A program made the translations under genes and the position numbers. DNA of 39,483 nt, from positions 1 through 39,483 of the forward strand of contig OMIX01000095.1 in assembly GCA_900299195.1 (NCBI GenBank). Direction: 5' to 3'. Under the pieces are notes generated by a model, which worked only from the letters and a program-made list of their open reading frames with translations, was not told the origin of the DNA and did no database searches. This document shows positions 32,570 through 39,483 of the stretch, piece by piece (within the stretch, counting starts at the first letter, position 1; every line of letters starts with the position of its first letter). The stretch is from Deltaproteobacteria bacterium. Lineage in GTDB: Bacteria; Bdellovibrionota; FAC87; UBA2466.

Positions 32570-34189
32570 ATGGGGACTAAATTTACTCACTGGCACGCAA
32601 GAACTGAAACCCACCCTCAAAGTTTTGAAGCGGTGAAATCACTTCTACTCTCAAATCGTTCCTTTGCTCCTGTGGATAAACTTCAGTACGGAGACCACGG
32701 ACTTGAAAAAACCTTAGATTGTATTACCGAAGCCTTGAAGGGAAACAAACGAATAGCTCTTTACGCAGATTATGATGTCGATGGCACCATGAGCTGTGTG
32801 AGTTGGATTTGGTTTTTTCGTGCCATAGGTTATGACAATTTTATTCATTATATCCCCTGCCGATTCAAGGAAGGCTACGGAGTCAATTTAAACGCAGTTA
32901 AACACCTCATCGATGATGAAAAAGCCCAGGTCATCATTACTATGGATACGGGCATTACTGCCAACGATGAAGCCAAATACTGTAGTGAAAGAGAAGTAGA
33001 TTTCATTTGCACCGACCATCACAAAATTCAACCCAACAAAATCCCCAATGGTATTGTTTTAAATCCTAAACTCCACCCAGACCCTCTTTATCAAGAACTT
33101 TGCGGATGTGGCATTACTTTTGTTCTGCTTCGAAGATTAGCTGAACGATTTCCGGTTCCCTCAAACCTTTGGACCGATCTTCTCGCTCTAGCGGGCATGG
33201 CCACGATTTGTGACGTGGTTCCTTTAAATAGCGTTAACCATAAGCTTGCAAGGTTAGGGGTCGAGGCTCTATTAAAAAGTCAGCGCCCCATTTTAAAAAA
33301 ACTCAGAGAGTCAGCTGAAATCTCTTCAAGTTTAGATGAGAAAGATGTCGGGTTTCGTCTTGGTCCACGAATCAATGCAGTAGGTAGATTGGGCCACGCC
33401 GATCAGGTCGTTGCAGCCTTTTTAAGTGAAGAGCCGACTCTTCTCATCAGGCACATGGAGCAATCCAACTTAGAAAGAAAAGAAATTCAAAATAAAATTG
33501 TGGCTGAGGCTCGAGAAAAAGCTAAAACTTACTCGGGTGATCCGGTTCTTTTTCTTGGGGGAAACTGGCATCCTGGCGTGGTAGGCATTGCTGCGAGTAA
33601 ACTGTCAGAGGAGTTTTGGAAACCGACTTGGTTGTTTCAAATCAAAGAAGACTCTGCAAAAGGATCCGCTAGATCTATTCCGGGTTTTGACGTAACCGAA
33701 GCTATGAGCTCGGTCGGCCATCTGTTCACCAAATTTGGTGGCCACCGCGCCGCTGGAGGCTTTAGTTTTTCTGCTTCTAATGAAACTGAAATTCGAAAAC
33801 AGCTCAACCTATACGCTGAAAATGTTCGTCTCAAATCCCCCAACCTTTGGGAAAGTGGTGTGTTTTATGATTGCCCCCTGCCTAAAGAGTTGGTCGATCT
33901 TCCTCTGGCTGAGATCATGGATGATATGAAACCCTTCGGTCATGGTTTCGAAGAACCTAAATTTTTGATTGAGGGAGAAATTATTGATTGCCAATTTTAT
34001 AAAAACCGTCATACCGCAGTGACTGTAAAAACCGAGACTCACAAAGCTCAAAAATTGATGTTTTTTAATGAAGTTCATGAAGCTTTAAGCGAAGCTTCAA
34101 GAGCCAGATTTATCGTCACTGCCAGCAAAAATTTTTTCCAGGGAAGAACTTCGCTAAGTTTAATGGGCGTCGATTTTGACTTAACTTAA
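32570..34189 (+). CDS. recJ: Single-strand DNA exonuclease RecJ
   Basis: 5'-3' exonuclease of recombination and repair, 539 aa (E. coli 577). DHH-family metal motifs in order: YADYDVDGT (65-73), MDTGITA and TDHH (around 125-150). LGPRINAVGRLGHAD then marks the DHH/DHHA1 junction, and FGGHRAAGGFSF the DHHA1 domain. The last ~120 residues fit the OB-fold. It is downstream of nth on the same strand. The ATG lacks a strong Shine-Dalgarno. Confidence 0.95.
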   Translation: MGTKFTHWHARTETHPQSFEAVKSLLLSNRSFAPVDKLQYGDHGLEKTLDCITEALKGNKRIALYADYDVDGTMSCVSWIWFFRAIGYDNFIHYIPCRFKEGYGVNLNAVKHLIDDEKAQVIITMDTGITANDEAKYCSEREVDFICTDHHKIQPNKIPNGIVLNPKLHPDPLYQELCGCGITFVLLRRLAERFPVPSNLWTDLLALAGMATICDVVPLNSVNHKLARLGVEALLKSQRPILKKLRESAEISSSLDEKDVGFRLGPRINAVGRLGHADQVVAAFLSEEPTLLIRHMEQSNLERKEIQNKIVAEAREKAKTYSGDPVLFLGGNWHPGVVGIAASKLSEEFWKPTWLFQIKEDSAKGSARSIPGFDVTEAMSSVGHLFTKFGGHRAAGGFSFSASNETEIRKQLNLYAENVRLKSPNLWESGVFYDCPLPKELVDLPLAEIMDDMKPFGHGFEEPKFLIEGEIIDCQFYKNRHTAVTVKTETHKAQKLMFFNEVHEALSEASRARFIVTASKNFFQGRTSLSLMGVDFDLT

Positions 34190-34252
34190 CTCTGGCTTTT
34201 CATTCAATTATTTTGGGGCTATTCTACAGGTCTTTTTACAGGGAGATTTCTT

Positions 34253-35869
34253 ATGGCTGAATTCAGTTATCAACCCCTTTTTGAACCCATGAACGACTCT
34301 ACGACTTACCGTAAACTCCCTATCGAAGGAGTCAAAACCCAAACTTGGGGTGACAAGAAGTTTCTTCTGGTAACTCCAGAAGCGCTCACTCAGCTCTGCG
34401 AAATTGCTTTTGACGATGTTTCCCATTTGTTAAGGACTTCCCATTTAGAAAAAGTGGCCGCCATTCTAAAGGATCCTGAAGCCAGTGGTAATGACCGTTT
34501 TGTTGCCATTGAATTACTCAAGAATGCAGTCATTGCGGCCGAACGAATTTTCCCCTCATGTCAGGACACAGGAACGGCTCTTATCATGGGAAAAAAAGGA
34601 GAATCGGTTCTTACTTTTTCGGATGATGCTGAGGCTTTAAGTCGAGGAGTTTTTAATATCTATCAAAAAAGAAATCTCCGCTACTCGCAACTAGCCCCCA
34701 TTTCAATGTACGAGGAAAAAAACACTGGGACCAACCTGCCTGCTCAAATTGAAATTTATTCGAATAAGGGAAATCAATATGAATTTCTTTTTATTGCAAA
34801 AGGGGGAGGAAGCGCCAATAAAAGCTATCTCTTTCAAAAGAACAAATCCCTTTTAAATCCCAAATCCATGGAAGAGTTTGTGAAATCCACTCTTCTTTCG
34901 TTAGGCACAGCGGCTTGTCCTCCCTACCACTTAGCGCTCGTCATTGGTGGAACCTCAGCCGAAGCCACCCTAAAAACAGTCAAGTTAGCCAGTTGTGGTT
35001 ACTACGACAACCTGGCTACGACTGGAAATAGTAAAGGTAGAGCTTATCGCGATGTAGAACTCGAAAAGCTGGTTGAACGTTGGGCGAGGGAAACAAAAAT
35101 TGGAGCTCAATTTGGTGGGAAATATTTTGTTCACGATGTTCGAGTCATTAGGCTTCCTCGACACGGAGCCAGTTGTCCGGTAGGTCTCGGGGTCTCTTGC
35201 GCTGCAGATAGACAGATTAAAGCCAAAATCACTGAGGACGGTATTTTTCTAGAGCAGCTTGAAACCCAGCCTGCACGATTTTTGCCGGGCGACGCCGATA
35301 AAAACAATCAAGCTGTTTCAATTGACCTCAACAAACCGATGGCTCAAATTTTAGCCACCCTAAGTCAATATCCAGTTTCAACCCGGGTTATGCTGAACGG
35401 ACCTATGATCGTAGCCCGAGATATAGCCCATGCAAAACTTCTGGAACGATTAGAATCAGGAAAAGGGCTTCCCGATTATCTAAAGAACTTTGCCATTTAC
35501 TACGCAGGCCCTGCTAAAACCCCAGAAGGTCATCCTTCAGGCAGTTTTGGCCCCACCACATCTCAGCGTATGGACTCTTATGTTCCTCTATTTCAGAAGG
35601 AAGGAGCCTCTCTGATCATGTTAGGCAAAGGCAACCGTTCCAAAGAAGTTGCCCAGTCCTGTAAAAAATATGGAGGGTTTTACTTGGGCTCAATTGGAGG
35701 TCCAGCTGCTCGTCTAGGTAAAGACTGCATCACCAAAGTTGAAGTTCACGAGTACCCCGAATTGGGAATGGAAGCGGTTTGGAAAATAGAAGTTAAAGAT
35801 TTTCCAGCTTTTATCATTGTTGACAACAAAGGGAATGATTTCTTTGCCGGTCGTGCAGGAGAAGAGTAA
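34253..35869 (+). CDS. fumA: Fumarate hydratase, class I (iron-sulfur)
   Basis: Oxygen-sensitive 4Fe-4S fumarase converting fumarate and malate in the TCA cycle, 538 aa (E. coli FumA 548). Cluster ligands are Cys103 (PSCQDTG), Cys222 (AACPPYH) and Cys308 (ASCPVG). [12 protein letters not shown] and the C-terminal beta-domain segment [10 protein letters not shown] are also conserved. GGGAGA lies seven bases before the ATG. It follows recJ by 63 bases without a terminator. No class II FumC is in the window. The single-polypeptide form is seen, not the split alpha/beta type. Confidence 0.95.
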   Translation: MAEFSYQPLFEPMNDSTTYRKLPIEGVKTQTWGDKKFLLVTPEALTQLCEIAFDDVSHLLRTSHLEKVAAILKDPEASGNDRFVAIELLKNAVIAAERIFPSCQDTGTALIMGKKGESVLTFSDDAEALSRGVFNIYQKRNLRYSQLAPISMYEEKNTGTNLPAQIEIYSNKGNQYEFLFIAKGGGSANKSYLFQKNKSLLNPKSMEEFVKSTLLSLGTAACPPYHLALVIGGTSAEATLKTVKLASCGYYDNLATTGNSKGRAYRDVELEKLVERWARETKIGAQFGGKYFVHDVRVIRLPRHGASCPVGLGVSCAADRQIKAKITEDGIFLEQLETQPARFLPGDADKNNQAVSIDLNKPMAQILATLSQYPVSTRVMLNGPMIVARDIAHAKLLERLESGKGLPDYLKNFAIYYAGPAKTPEGHPSGSFGPTTSQRMDSYVPLFQKEGASLIMLGKGNRSKEVAQSCKKYGGFYLGSIGGPAARLGKDCITKVEVHEYPELGMEAVWKIEVKDFPAFIIVDNKGNDFFAGRAGEE

Positions 35870-35907
35870 GCCTTTTATTTCTCCCGCCCTCCCCTAAACT
35901 ATGCTAC

Positions 35908-36189
35908 ATGAGGGGTGTGAAACCACCAGAAACCGAACCGATTTGTCTTATTAGCTATGAAATCACTCAAATTCTTTTGGGGGGCGGCCCAGAGGAACGC
36001 TCCAGTTTCTGGAAGCGCTATCGTGAAGAGCTCGAGCTCAACAAAAAAACCCAGTACAACAACTACCATGTTCAGGTTTGCCGAAATCATCTGGTTTCTC
36101 TGACTCTCGACTTAAAAAACCCTGTTTTCTACCGAAACAAAACATTGACCCTGGAAAAAGAATTAATCGCTAAAATCTCAAGCAATTAA
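35908..36189 (+). CDS. Small hypothetical protein
   Basis: 93 aa, unrecognised. Soluble, Lys/Glu/Asn-rich, with no signal peptide and no clear domain (motifs such as GGGPEERSSFWKRYREEL). It starts 38 bases after fumA. No good ribosome site precedes the ATG at 35908; a GTG at 35917 is an alternative. Codon use and a lack of competing frames make a real gene plausible, but evidence is modest. Confidence 0.45.
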   Translation: MRGVKPPETEPICLISYEITQILLGGGPEERSSFWKRYREELELNKKTQYNNYHVQVCRNHLVSLTLDLKNPVFYRNKTLTLEKELIAKISSN

Positions 36190-36288
36190 ATCGTGATCCT
36201 CTAGAACCCAAAAATCAAATTAGGATTCCCCAAATCAAGGTTTCTTTACGCAAAAAGGACCTAACACCTAAAAATCTTTGGGAAAGGG

Positions 36289-36318
36289 TAGACGTACGCA
36301 AATCATTTATGGTAACAC
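36289..36318 (+). promoter_or_regulatory. Promoter of tRNA-Gly
   Basis: TAGACG, 18 bases, TAACAC, ending 27 bases before the tRNA. The -35 box shares TAGAC with the tRNA-Thr/tuf promoter at 39114, which supports both. Confidence 0.4.
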
Positions 36319-36345
36319 TCTCAGCAACTTGAGATTCAAGTTCTT

Positions 36346-36421
36346 GCGGGAGTAGCTCATTTGGTAGAGCATCAGCCTTCCAAGCTGAGGGTAGCGGGTT
36401 CGAGCCCCGTCTCCCGCTCCA
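36346..36421 (+). tRNA. tRNA-Gly (anticodon UCC)
   Basis: 76 bases including the encoded CCA. The acceptor GCGGGAG pairs with CTCCCGC. The anticodon loop CTTCCAA gives UCC, and the T loop GGTTCGAGCC is canonical. Confidence 0.97.
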
Positions 36422-36448
36422 AGTTTAATAAGTCACAATACATTCGAA

Positions 36449-37240
36449 ATGGCTCTTACGAATCCTCTTTCATCATTCATCATTGTGGGCTGCGGAAAAT
36501 TGGGAACTTTAGTGGGCTCCCTAAGCCAAGCCAACCCTGTAGCTGAAACACTAACGACCCGCACCCATCCAGAACTGACTCAGCTGGGGCTCATTCCCCG
36601 TATCAAAAGCCAAACGGGCCGCTTCGACCATGTGCTATTTGCTGTTCCCCCATCGAATAAGGAAGATTACTTAAAAGAGATCCGCCGAGCCCTTACTCTT
36701 TGGAGCCATGCGGGAGCGTTCGTTTTTATTTCAAGCACTGCAGTTTATCGCGAAGACTCAGGTAAAACCGTCACTGAATCTTCTGCGTTAGCCGATTCGC
36801 CCCGAGCCCAGCTTTTAATCGAGGGAGAAAAATGGGTTCTAGCCGAAAAAGGCACTGTTTTACGATTAGCCGGCCTCTATCACCGTACCTCAGGCCCTCA
36901 CATTTATTATTCGCAGCTCGCGGAATCTCCTCTAAGAGGAGACGGTTTAATCAATTTAATTCATTATGAAGACGCAGCCTCACTGACTCTCAAACTATTT
37001 CACACCCGTTATCCGGAACAAGTATTTCTAGGAAGTGACAACTCTCCCATTTGTCGAAACGAACTCGTTCAGATTTCGCAAACCTTTTTGAAGCAAAACA
37101 CCCCACTCTGTCGATTTTTAGGAAGTGAGGGACCGCTCGGTAAAAAAGTTAATAATGATTTTACCAGAAAACAACTCGATTGGAGCCCCACCTACTCTAG
37201 CTTCCAAGACTTCGCCCGTACTGTTGCCAGTATCCATTAA
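36449..37240 (+). CDS. NAD-binding epimerase-like protein (YeeZ type)
   Basis: 263 aa extended-SDR relative. The N-terminal Rossmann loop is FIIVGCGKLGTLVG (10-23). FISSTAVYREDSGKTVTE and VLRLAGLY with INLIHYEDAA match the pattern of E. coli YeeZ, a nucleoside-diphosphate-sugar epimerase-like protein of unknown substrate. The classical YxxxK is not seen at the usual position, as in YeeZ. It starts 27 bases after tRNA-Gly without a clear ribosome site, so it may be read from the tRNA promoter. Its stop codon overlaps the stop of the convergent wecB. A link to the neighbouring sugar epimerase is only suggested by position. Confidence 0.75.
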   Translation: MALTNPLSSFIIVGCGKLGTLVGSLSQANPVAETLTTRTHPELTQLGLIPRIKSQTGRFDHVLFAVPPSNKEDYLKEIRRALTLWSHAGAFVFISSTAVYREDSGKTVTESSALADSPRAQLLIEGEKWVLAEKGTVLRLAGLYHRTSGPHIYYSQLAESPLRGDGLINLIHYEDAASLTLKLFHTRYPEQVFLGSDNSPICRNELVQISQTFLKQNTPLCRFLGSEGPLGKKVNNDFTRKQLDWSPTYSSFQDFARTVASIH

Positions 37241-38346
37241 CTGACTTTGAAATATTTTTTTATTTCCTGACACACTCGACTCGCAGTTTTCCCATCCCAA
37301 AGTGGAGGAGGGGGCTGAGATATCACAGGCTTTCGTAACATGGTTTGCAACAAATCAGGCAGTTGTTCCGGCTCTACCAAAAGATTAGTTCCCTGCTTAA
37401 GAGTGATCGGACGTTCACTATTTTTTCTCACAGTTAAACAAGGAATATTAAGATAAGTGCTTTCTTCTTGTATCCCTCCCGAATCGGTGATCACACAGAG
37501 GCTTTGCTCTAAATAACTCATGAACTCGATATAACCCAGAGGACTTAAAAGTTTTATTTTCTCCACGTTCTTTTGGAGTTTTTCAATCAAGTTAAACTCC
37601 GTCAGTTTGTTCAAGGTTCTAGGATGAACCGGGAAAACCAACGAAACGCGGTTAGATGACTCTATCAAACTATGAACGATTGACTCCAATCGCTCCCTAA
37701 AATCAACGTTGGATGGGCGATGCAACGTCACTAGGGCAAACTGTTTATTAGAAAATGGTAACTTCGATTGTCGACTCAACTGAGAAATCTTATGCTTTAG
37801 CATCTCATAAGTGTCGATCATAATATTTCCCACCATGAATATCGCAGCGGGATCACAGCCTTCTTTCTCTAGATTTAAAACAGCGTCTTGAGACGGAGCG
37901 AACAACAAGTCGGAAACTTTATCGACTTCGATACGGTTTCTCTCTTCTGGCATGGAACAGTCTCCACTCCTCAGTCCAGCTTCCACATGAGCAACTCTAA
38001 CTCCCCTTTTTTTTGCTGCCATACAGCCTGCCAAAGTTGAAGTTACGTCTCCTACAACCACTACCAAATCGGGTGAAGTTTCACTTAAAACCTTATCGTA
38101 TTCCGTTTTTATTTTTAACAACTGAGCTTCAGGGGTTCCCTCCCCTGCTCCGAGATAAAAATCAGGGTTCGGAAGCGAAAACTCCCTAAGAAACACTTCC
38201 GAAAGTTCTGGGCTATAATGTTGGCCAGTTGCAATTAAGTACACTTCGCACCAAGACTCCTGCTTAAGCTGGTGATAAAGTGGGGCCACTTTCATAAAAT
38301 TAGGCCGAGCTCCAACCACTAAATGAATTTTAAAGATTTTTTTCAT
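37237..38346 (-). CDS. wecB: UDP-N-acetylglucosamine 2-epimerase (non-hydrolysing)
   Basis: GT-B-fold enzyme making UDP-ManNAc from UDP-GlcNAc for surface polysaccharide, 369 aa as expected. The N-terminal GARPNFMKVAPL, VVVGDVTSTLAG, HVEAGLRSGD and ITDSGGIQEES, plus His in TLHRPSNVD, are all intact. The usual partner WecC (UDP-ManNAc dehydrogenase) is not in the window. It overlaps the YeeZ-like gene tail to tail by four bases and is preceded by a putative outer-membrane protein gene on the same strand (51-base gap), with which it may be co-transcribed. Confidence 0.94.
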   Translation of the reverse strand: MKKIFKIHLVVGARPNFMKVAPLYHQLKQESWCEVYLIATGQHYSPELSEVFLREFSLPNPDFYLGAGEGTPEAQLLKIKTEYDKVLSETSPDLVVVVGDVTSTLAGCMAAKKRGVRVAHVEAGLRSGDCSMPEERNRIEVDKVSDLLFAPSQDAVLNLEKEGCDPAAIFMVGNIMIDTYEMLKHKISQLSRQSKLPFSNKQFALVTLHRPSNVDFRERLESIVHSLIESSNRVSLVFPVHPRTLNKLTEFNLIEKLQKNVEKIKLLSPLGYIEFMSYLEQSLCVITDSGGIQEESTYLNIPCLTVRKNSERPITLKQGTNLLVEPEQLPDLLQTMLRKPVISQPPPPLWDGKTASRVCQEIKKYFKVS

Positions 38347-38397
38347 CGGAAATGATTCCGAACTTATTATCGTTAATTTTTTTTAGTTTGGCGAGAA

Positions 38398-38973
38398 CTA
38401 GTAAAAAATTGAATCCAAATTGAAATCCACCGCAATTTGGGTTTCTACTACGGGCTGAATGGGTCTTTCCTGAGTTAATACTTTTTGAGCCCCTACTCCC
38501 AAAACAAAACTTCCCGCGTACTCTTTGGGTCTCCACCGCCAGCCCACTGTAGAAGAAATGGCGGTATCAGAGGAATACCGTTGATGACTGATGTCTTCTC
38601 GATACAGATGTTTCAATGCAGCTATTTTCAAAACAGGTCCTCGGTACAATTGCCAGCCATAAAGCTCCAACCCAGCTCCGAAAACCAGCGAAGGAGCAGC
38701 TTGAAGCGATTGATAAATCTGCTCAGAATTCACTCCACCAAAACTCAACGCTAGAGCCATCTTATTCAAAACACCCAACTCGACGAGGATGTTGGGCACA
38801 AATGAAGTCCTCTCCCTAAACTTAGACCATCCCAATCCCGCACCGATGCTGTATCTCCCGGTAGAGCAACCCCAAGCTCTCGTCGGGCAAGCAACATAGG
38901 TCATCTCCTGATGAGCCGACAAAGATGAACTAAAAACCACAAACAAACAGATAAACAAAAATGGGATTCTCAT
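38398..38973 (-). CDS. Putative outer-membrane or periplasmic protein
   Basis: 191 aa from the ATG at 38973, chosen because it opens a signal peptide (MRIPFLFICLFVVFSSSLSA, cut before HQE). A TTG-initiated extension to 39012 has no ribosome site and would mask it. The mature part has alternating hydrophobic and polar residues with many Gly/Tyr/Trp (RYSIGAGLGWSKF, LALSFGGV, FGAGLELYGWQLY, FVLGVGAQKV) and ends in IFY, all typical of small beta-barrels with a C-terminal aromatic. No family recognised. It lies upstream of wecB on the same strand. Confidence 0.6.
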   Translation of the reverse strand: MRIPFLFICLFVVFSSSLSAHQEMTYVACPTRAWGCSTGRYSIGAGLGWSKFRERTSFVPNILVELGVLNKMALALSFGGVNSEQIYQSLQAAPSLVFGAGLELYGWQLYRGPVLKIAALKHLYREDISHQRYSSDTAISSTVGWRWRPKEYAGSFVLGVGAQKVLTQERPIQPVVETQIAVDFNLDSIFY

Positions 38974-39113
38974 ATCATGGCCATACAACAAGATCGGGGA
39001 CAAAGAAACCAATTCTCAGTTCTTATCCTGCCGAAGCGCAGCAAGTGAGACTTCCAGAATCCCTGTTAAAGTTTCAAAAACGGTAAAAATCGGCCTTTTT
39101 TCAAAAAGAGTTC

Positions 39114-39142
39114 TAGACACTTAAATAGGTTGCGGCTAAAAA
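39114..39142 (+). promoter_or_regulatory. Promoter of the tRNA-Thr/tuf operon
   Basis: TAGACA, 17 bases, TAAAAA, followed by a 53-base leader to tRNA-Thr. The rest of the gap from 38974 to 39195 is AT-rich with no further gene seen. Confidence 0.5.
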
Positions 39143-39195
39143 TATGCGGTCAACTGTGCATAGCACGGGAAGGTTTTACCGAATTATTACAAAAA

Positions 39196-39271
39196 GCCCA
39201 GGTAGCTCAGTCGGTAGAGCACGTCCTTGGTAAGGACGAGGTCGGCGGTTCAATCCCGCTCTTGGGCTCCA
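39196..39271 (+). tRNA. tRNA-Thr (anticodon GGU)
   Basis: 76 bases including CCA. The acceptor GCCCAGG pairs with CTTGGGC (one G-U pair). The anticodon loop TTGGTAA gives GGU. Its position directly before tuf, 26 bases away, is the classic tRNA-Thr-tuf arrangement. Confidence 0.97.
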
Positions 39272-39297
39272 TAATTATTTTTCAGCGGGAGGATAGA

Positions 39298-39483
39298 ATG
39301 TCGAAAGCTAAGTTTGAACGAACAAAACCCCACGTGAATGTGGGTACTATTGGTCACGTGGATCATGGAAAAACCACATTAACTTCGGCAATTACCACAG
39401 TACTTGCTAAGAAAGGTTTTGCAGAAGCTCGTCGATATGATCAAATCGATGCAGCTCCAGAAGAGAAAGAGCGGGGAATTACC
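39298..39483 (+). CDS. tuf: Elongation factor Tu, N-terminal part (cut by window edge)
   Basis: The first 62 codons of EF-Tu, which delivers aminoacyl-tRNA to the ribosome. GGGAGGA precedes the ATG. The P-loop GHVDHGKT (residues 19-26) and the switch region [10 protein letters not shown] are visible. The gene runs off the right edge with an open frame; it is truncated by the window, not broken. It is co-transcribed with tRNA-Thr. Confidence 0.97.
   Translation, partial: MSKAKFERTKPHVNVGTIGHVDHGKTTLTSAITTVLAKKGFAEARRYDQIDAAPEEKERGIT

Noticed and set aside
36361-36546. 61-codon frame running through tRNA-Gly
   Set aside because: It overlaps the tRNA and the YeeZ-like gene in another frame; coding is an artefact of the tRNA sequence.
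1-39483. CRISPR arrays, insertion sequences, prophage genes, rRNA
   Set aside because: No regularly spaced repeats, transposase, integrase or phage structural motifs were found on either strand.

Overview
The window reads as an ordinary chromosomal stretch of a Gram-negative bacterium with about 40-45% GC by eye. No insertion sequences, phage genes, CRISPR array or rRNA were seen. The mix of genes suggests a delta-proteobacterial or Bdellovibrionota-like lineage: a secreted DUF4360 protein, AstA/AstD homologues, a split B12-binding mutase subunit, a GT9 transferase beside ruvX-mltG, and many small signal-peptide proteins. That assignment is an inference from gene content, not a proof. The window opens inside a gene neighbourhood and is cut at the right edge inside tuf.

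Layout. 49-3014 (-) is the tight operon rnc-era-der (dsRNA processing, 30S and 50S assembly GTPases). 3275-5706 (+) is an M20 deacylase overlapping astA. 5609-7011 (-) holds a MutH-type endonuclease and a secreted DUF4360 protein. 7271-11775 (+) is a run of astD-like dehydrogenase, GT9 glycosyltransferase, ruvX, mltG and an acyl-CoA thioesterase. 11804-13642 (-) is hbd, an unrecognised 201-residue protein and a free-standing B12-binding domain, all overlapping. 13787-15855 (-) has two exported proteins, the first ending at a clear intrinsic terminator. 16155-21598 (+) has Hsp33, a purple-acid-phosphatase-like enzyme and MetH. 21688-22311 (+) is an orphan GT42/DUF115-like gene.

22376-26388 is the most distinctive part. 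A divergent locus carries the arsenosugar-type radical SAM enzyme ArsS and a small Cys-rich exported protein on one side. On the other side are an AhpD-like CMD protein, a membrane iron-sulfur protein and a flavin/2Fe-2S reductase. The last two look like an electron-transfer chain dedicated to this locus. 26389-31215 is accessory and envelope-related: a GT39-like membrane glycosyltransferase, a LysM protein, an FkbM methyltransferase with a duplicated start region, and a radical SAM/SPASM protein.

31309-39483 returns to core functions: tRNA-Leu(UAG), endonuclease III, RecJ, class I fumarase, tRNA-Gly(UCC), a YeeZ-like epimerase, UDP-GlcNAc 2-epimerase, a putative outer-membrane protein, tRNA-Thr(GGU) and the start of tuf.

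Points that stand out are changed key residues in otherwise intact enzymes (Der G4 motifs, the AstD catalytic Asn, a missing cluster Cys in the membrane iron-sulfur protein), a MutH homologue outside its usual lineage, and leader hairpins that involve ribosome-binding sites (the LysM gene, metH). All functions are assigned from sequence motifs read by eye; no database search was run.
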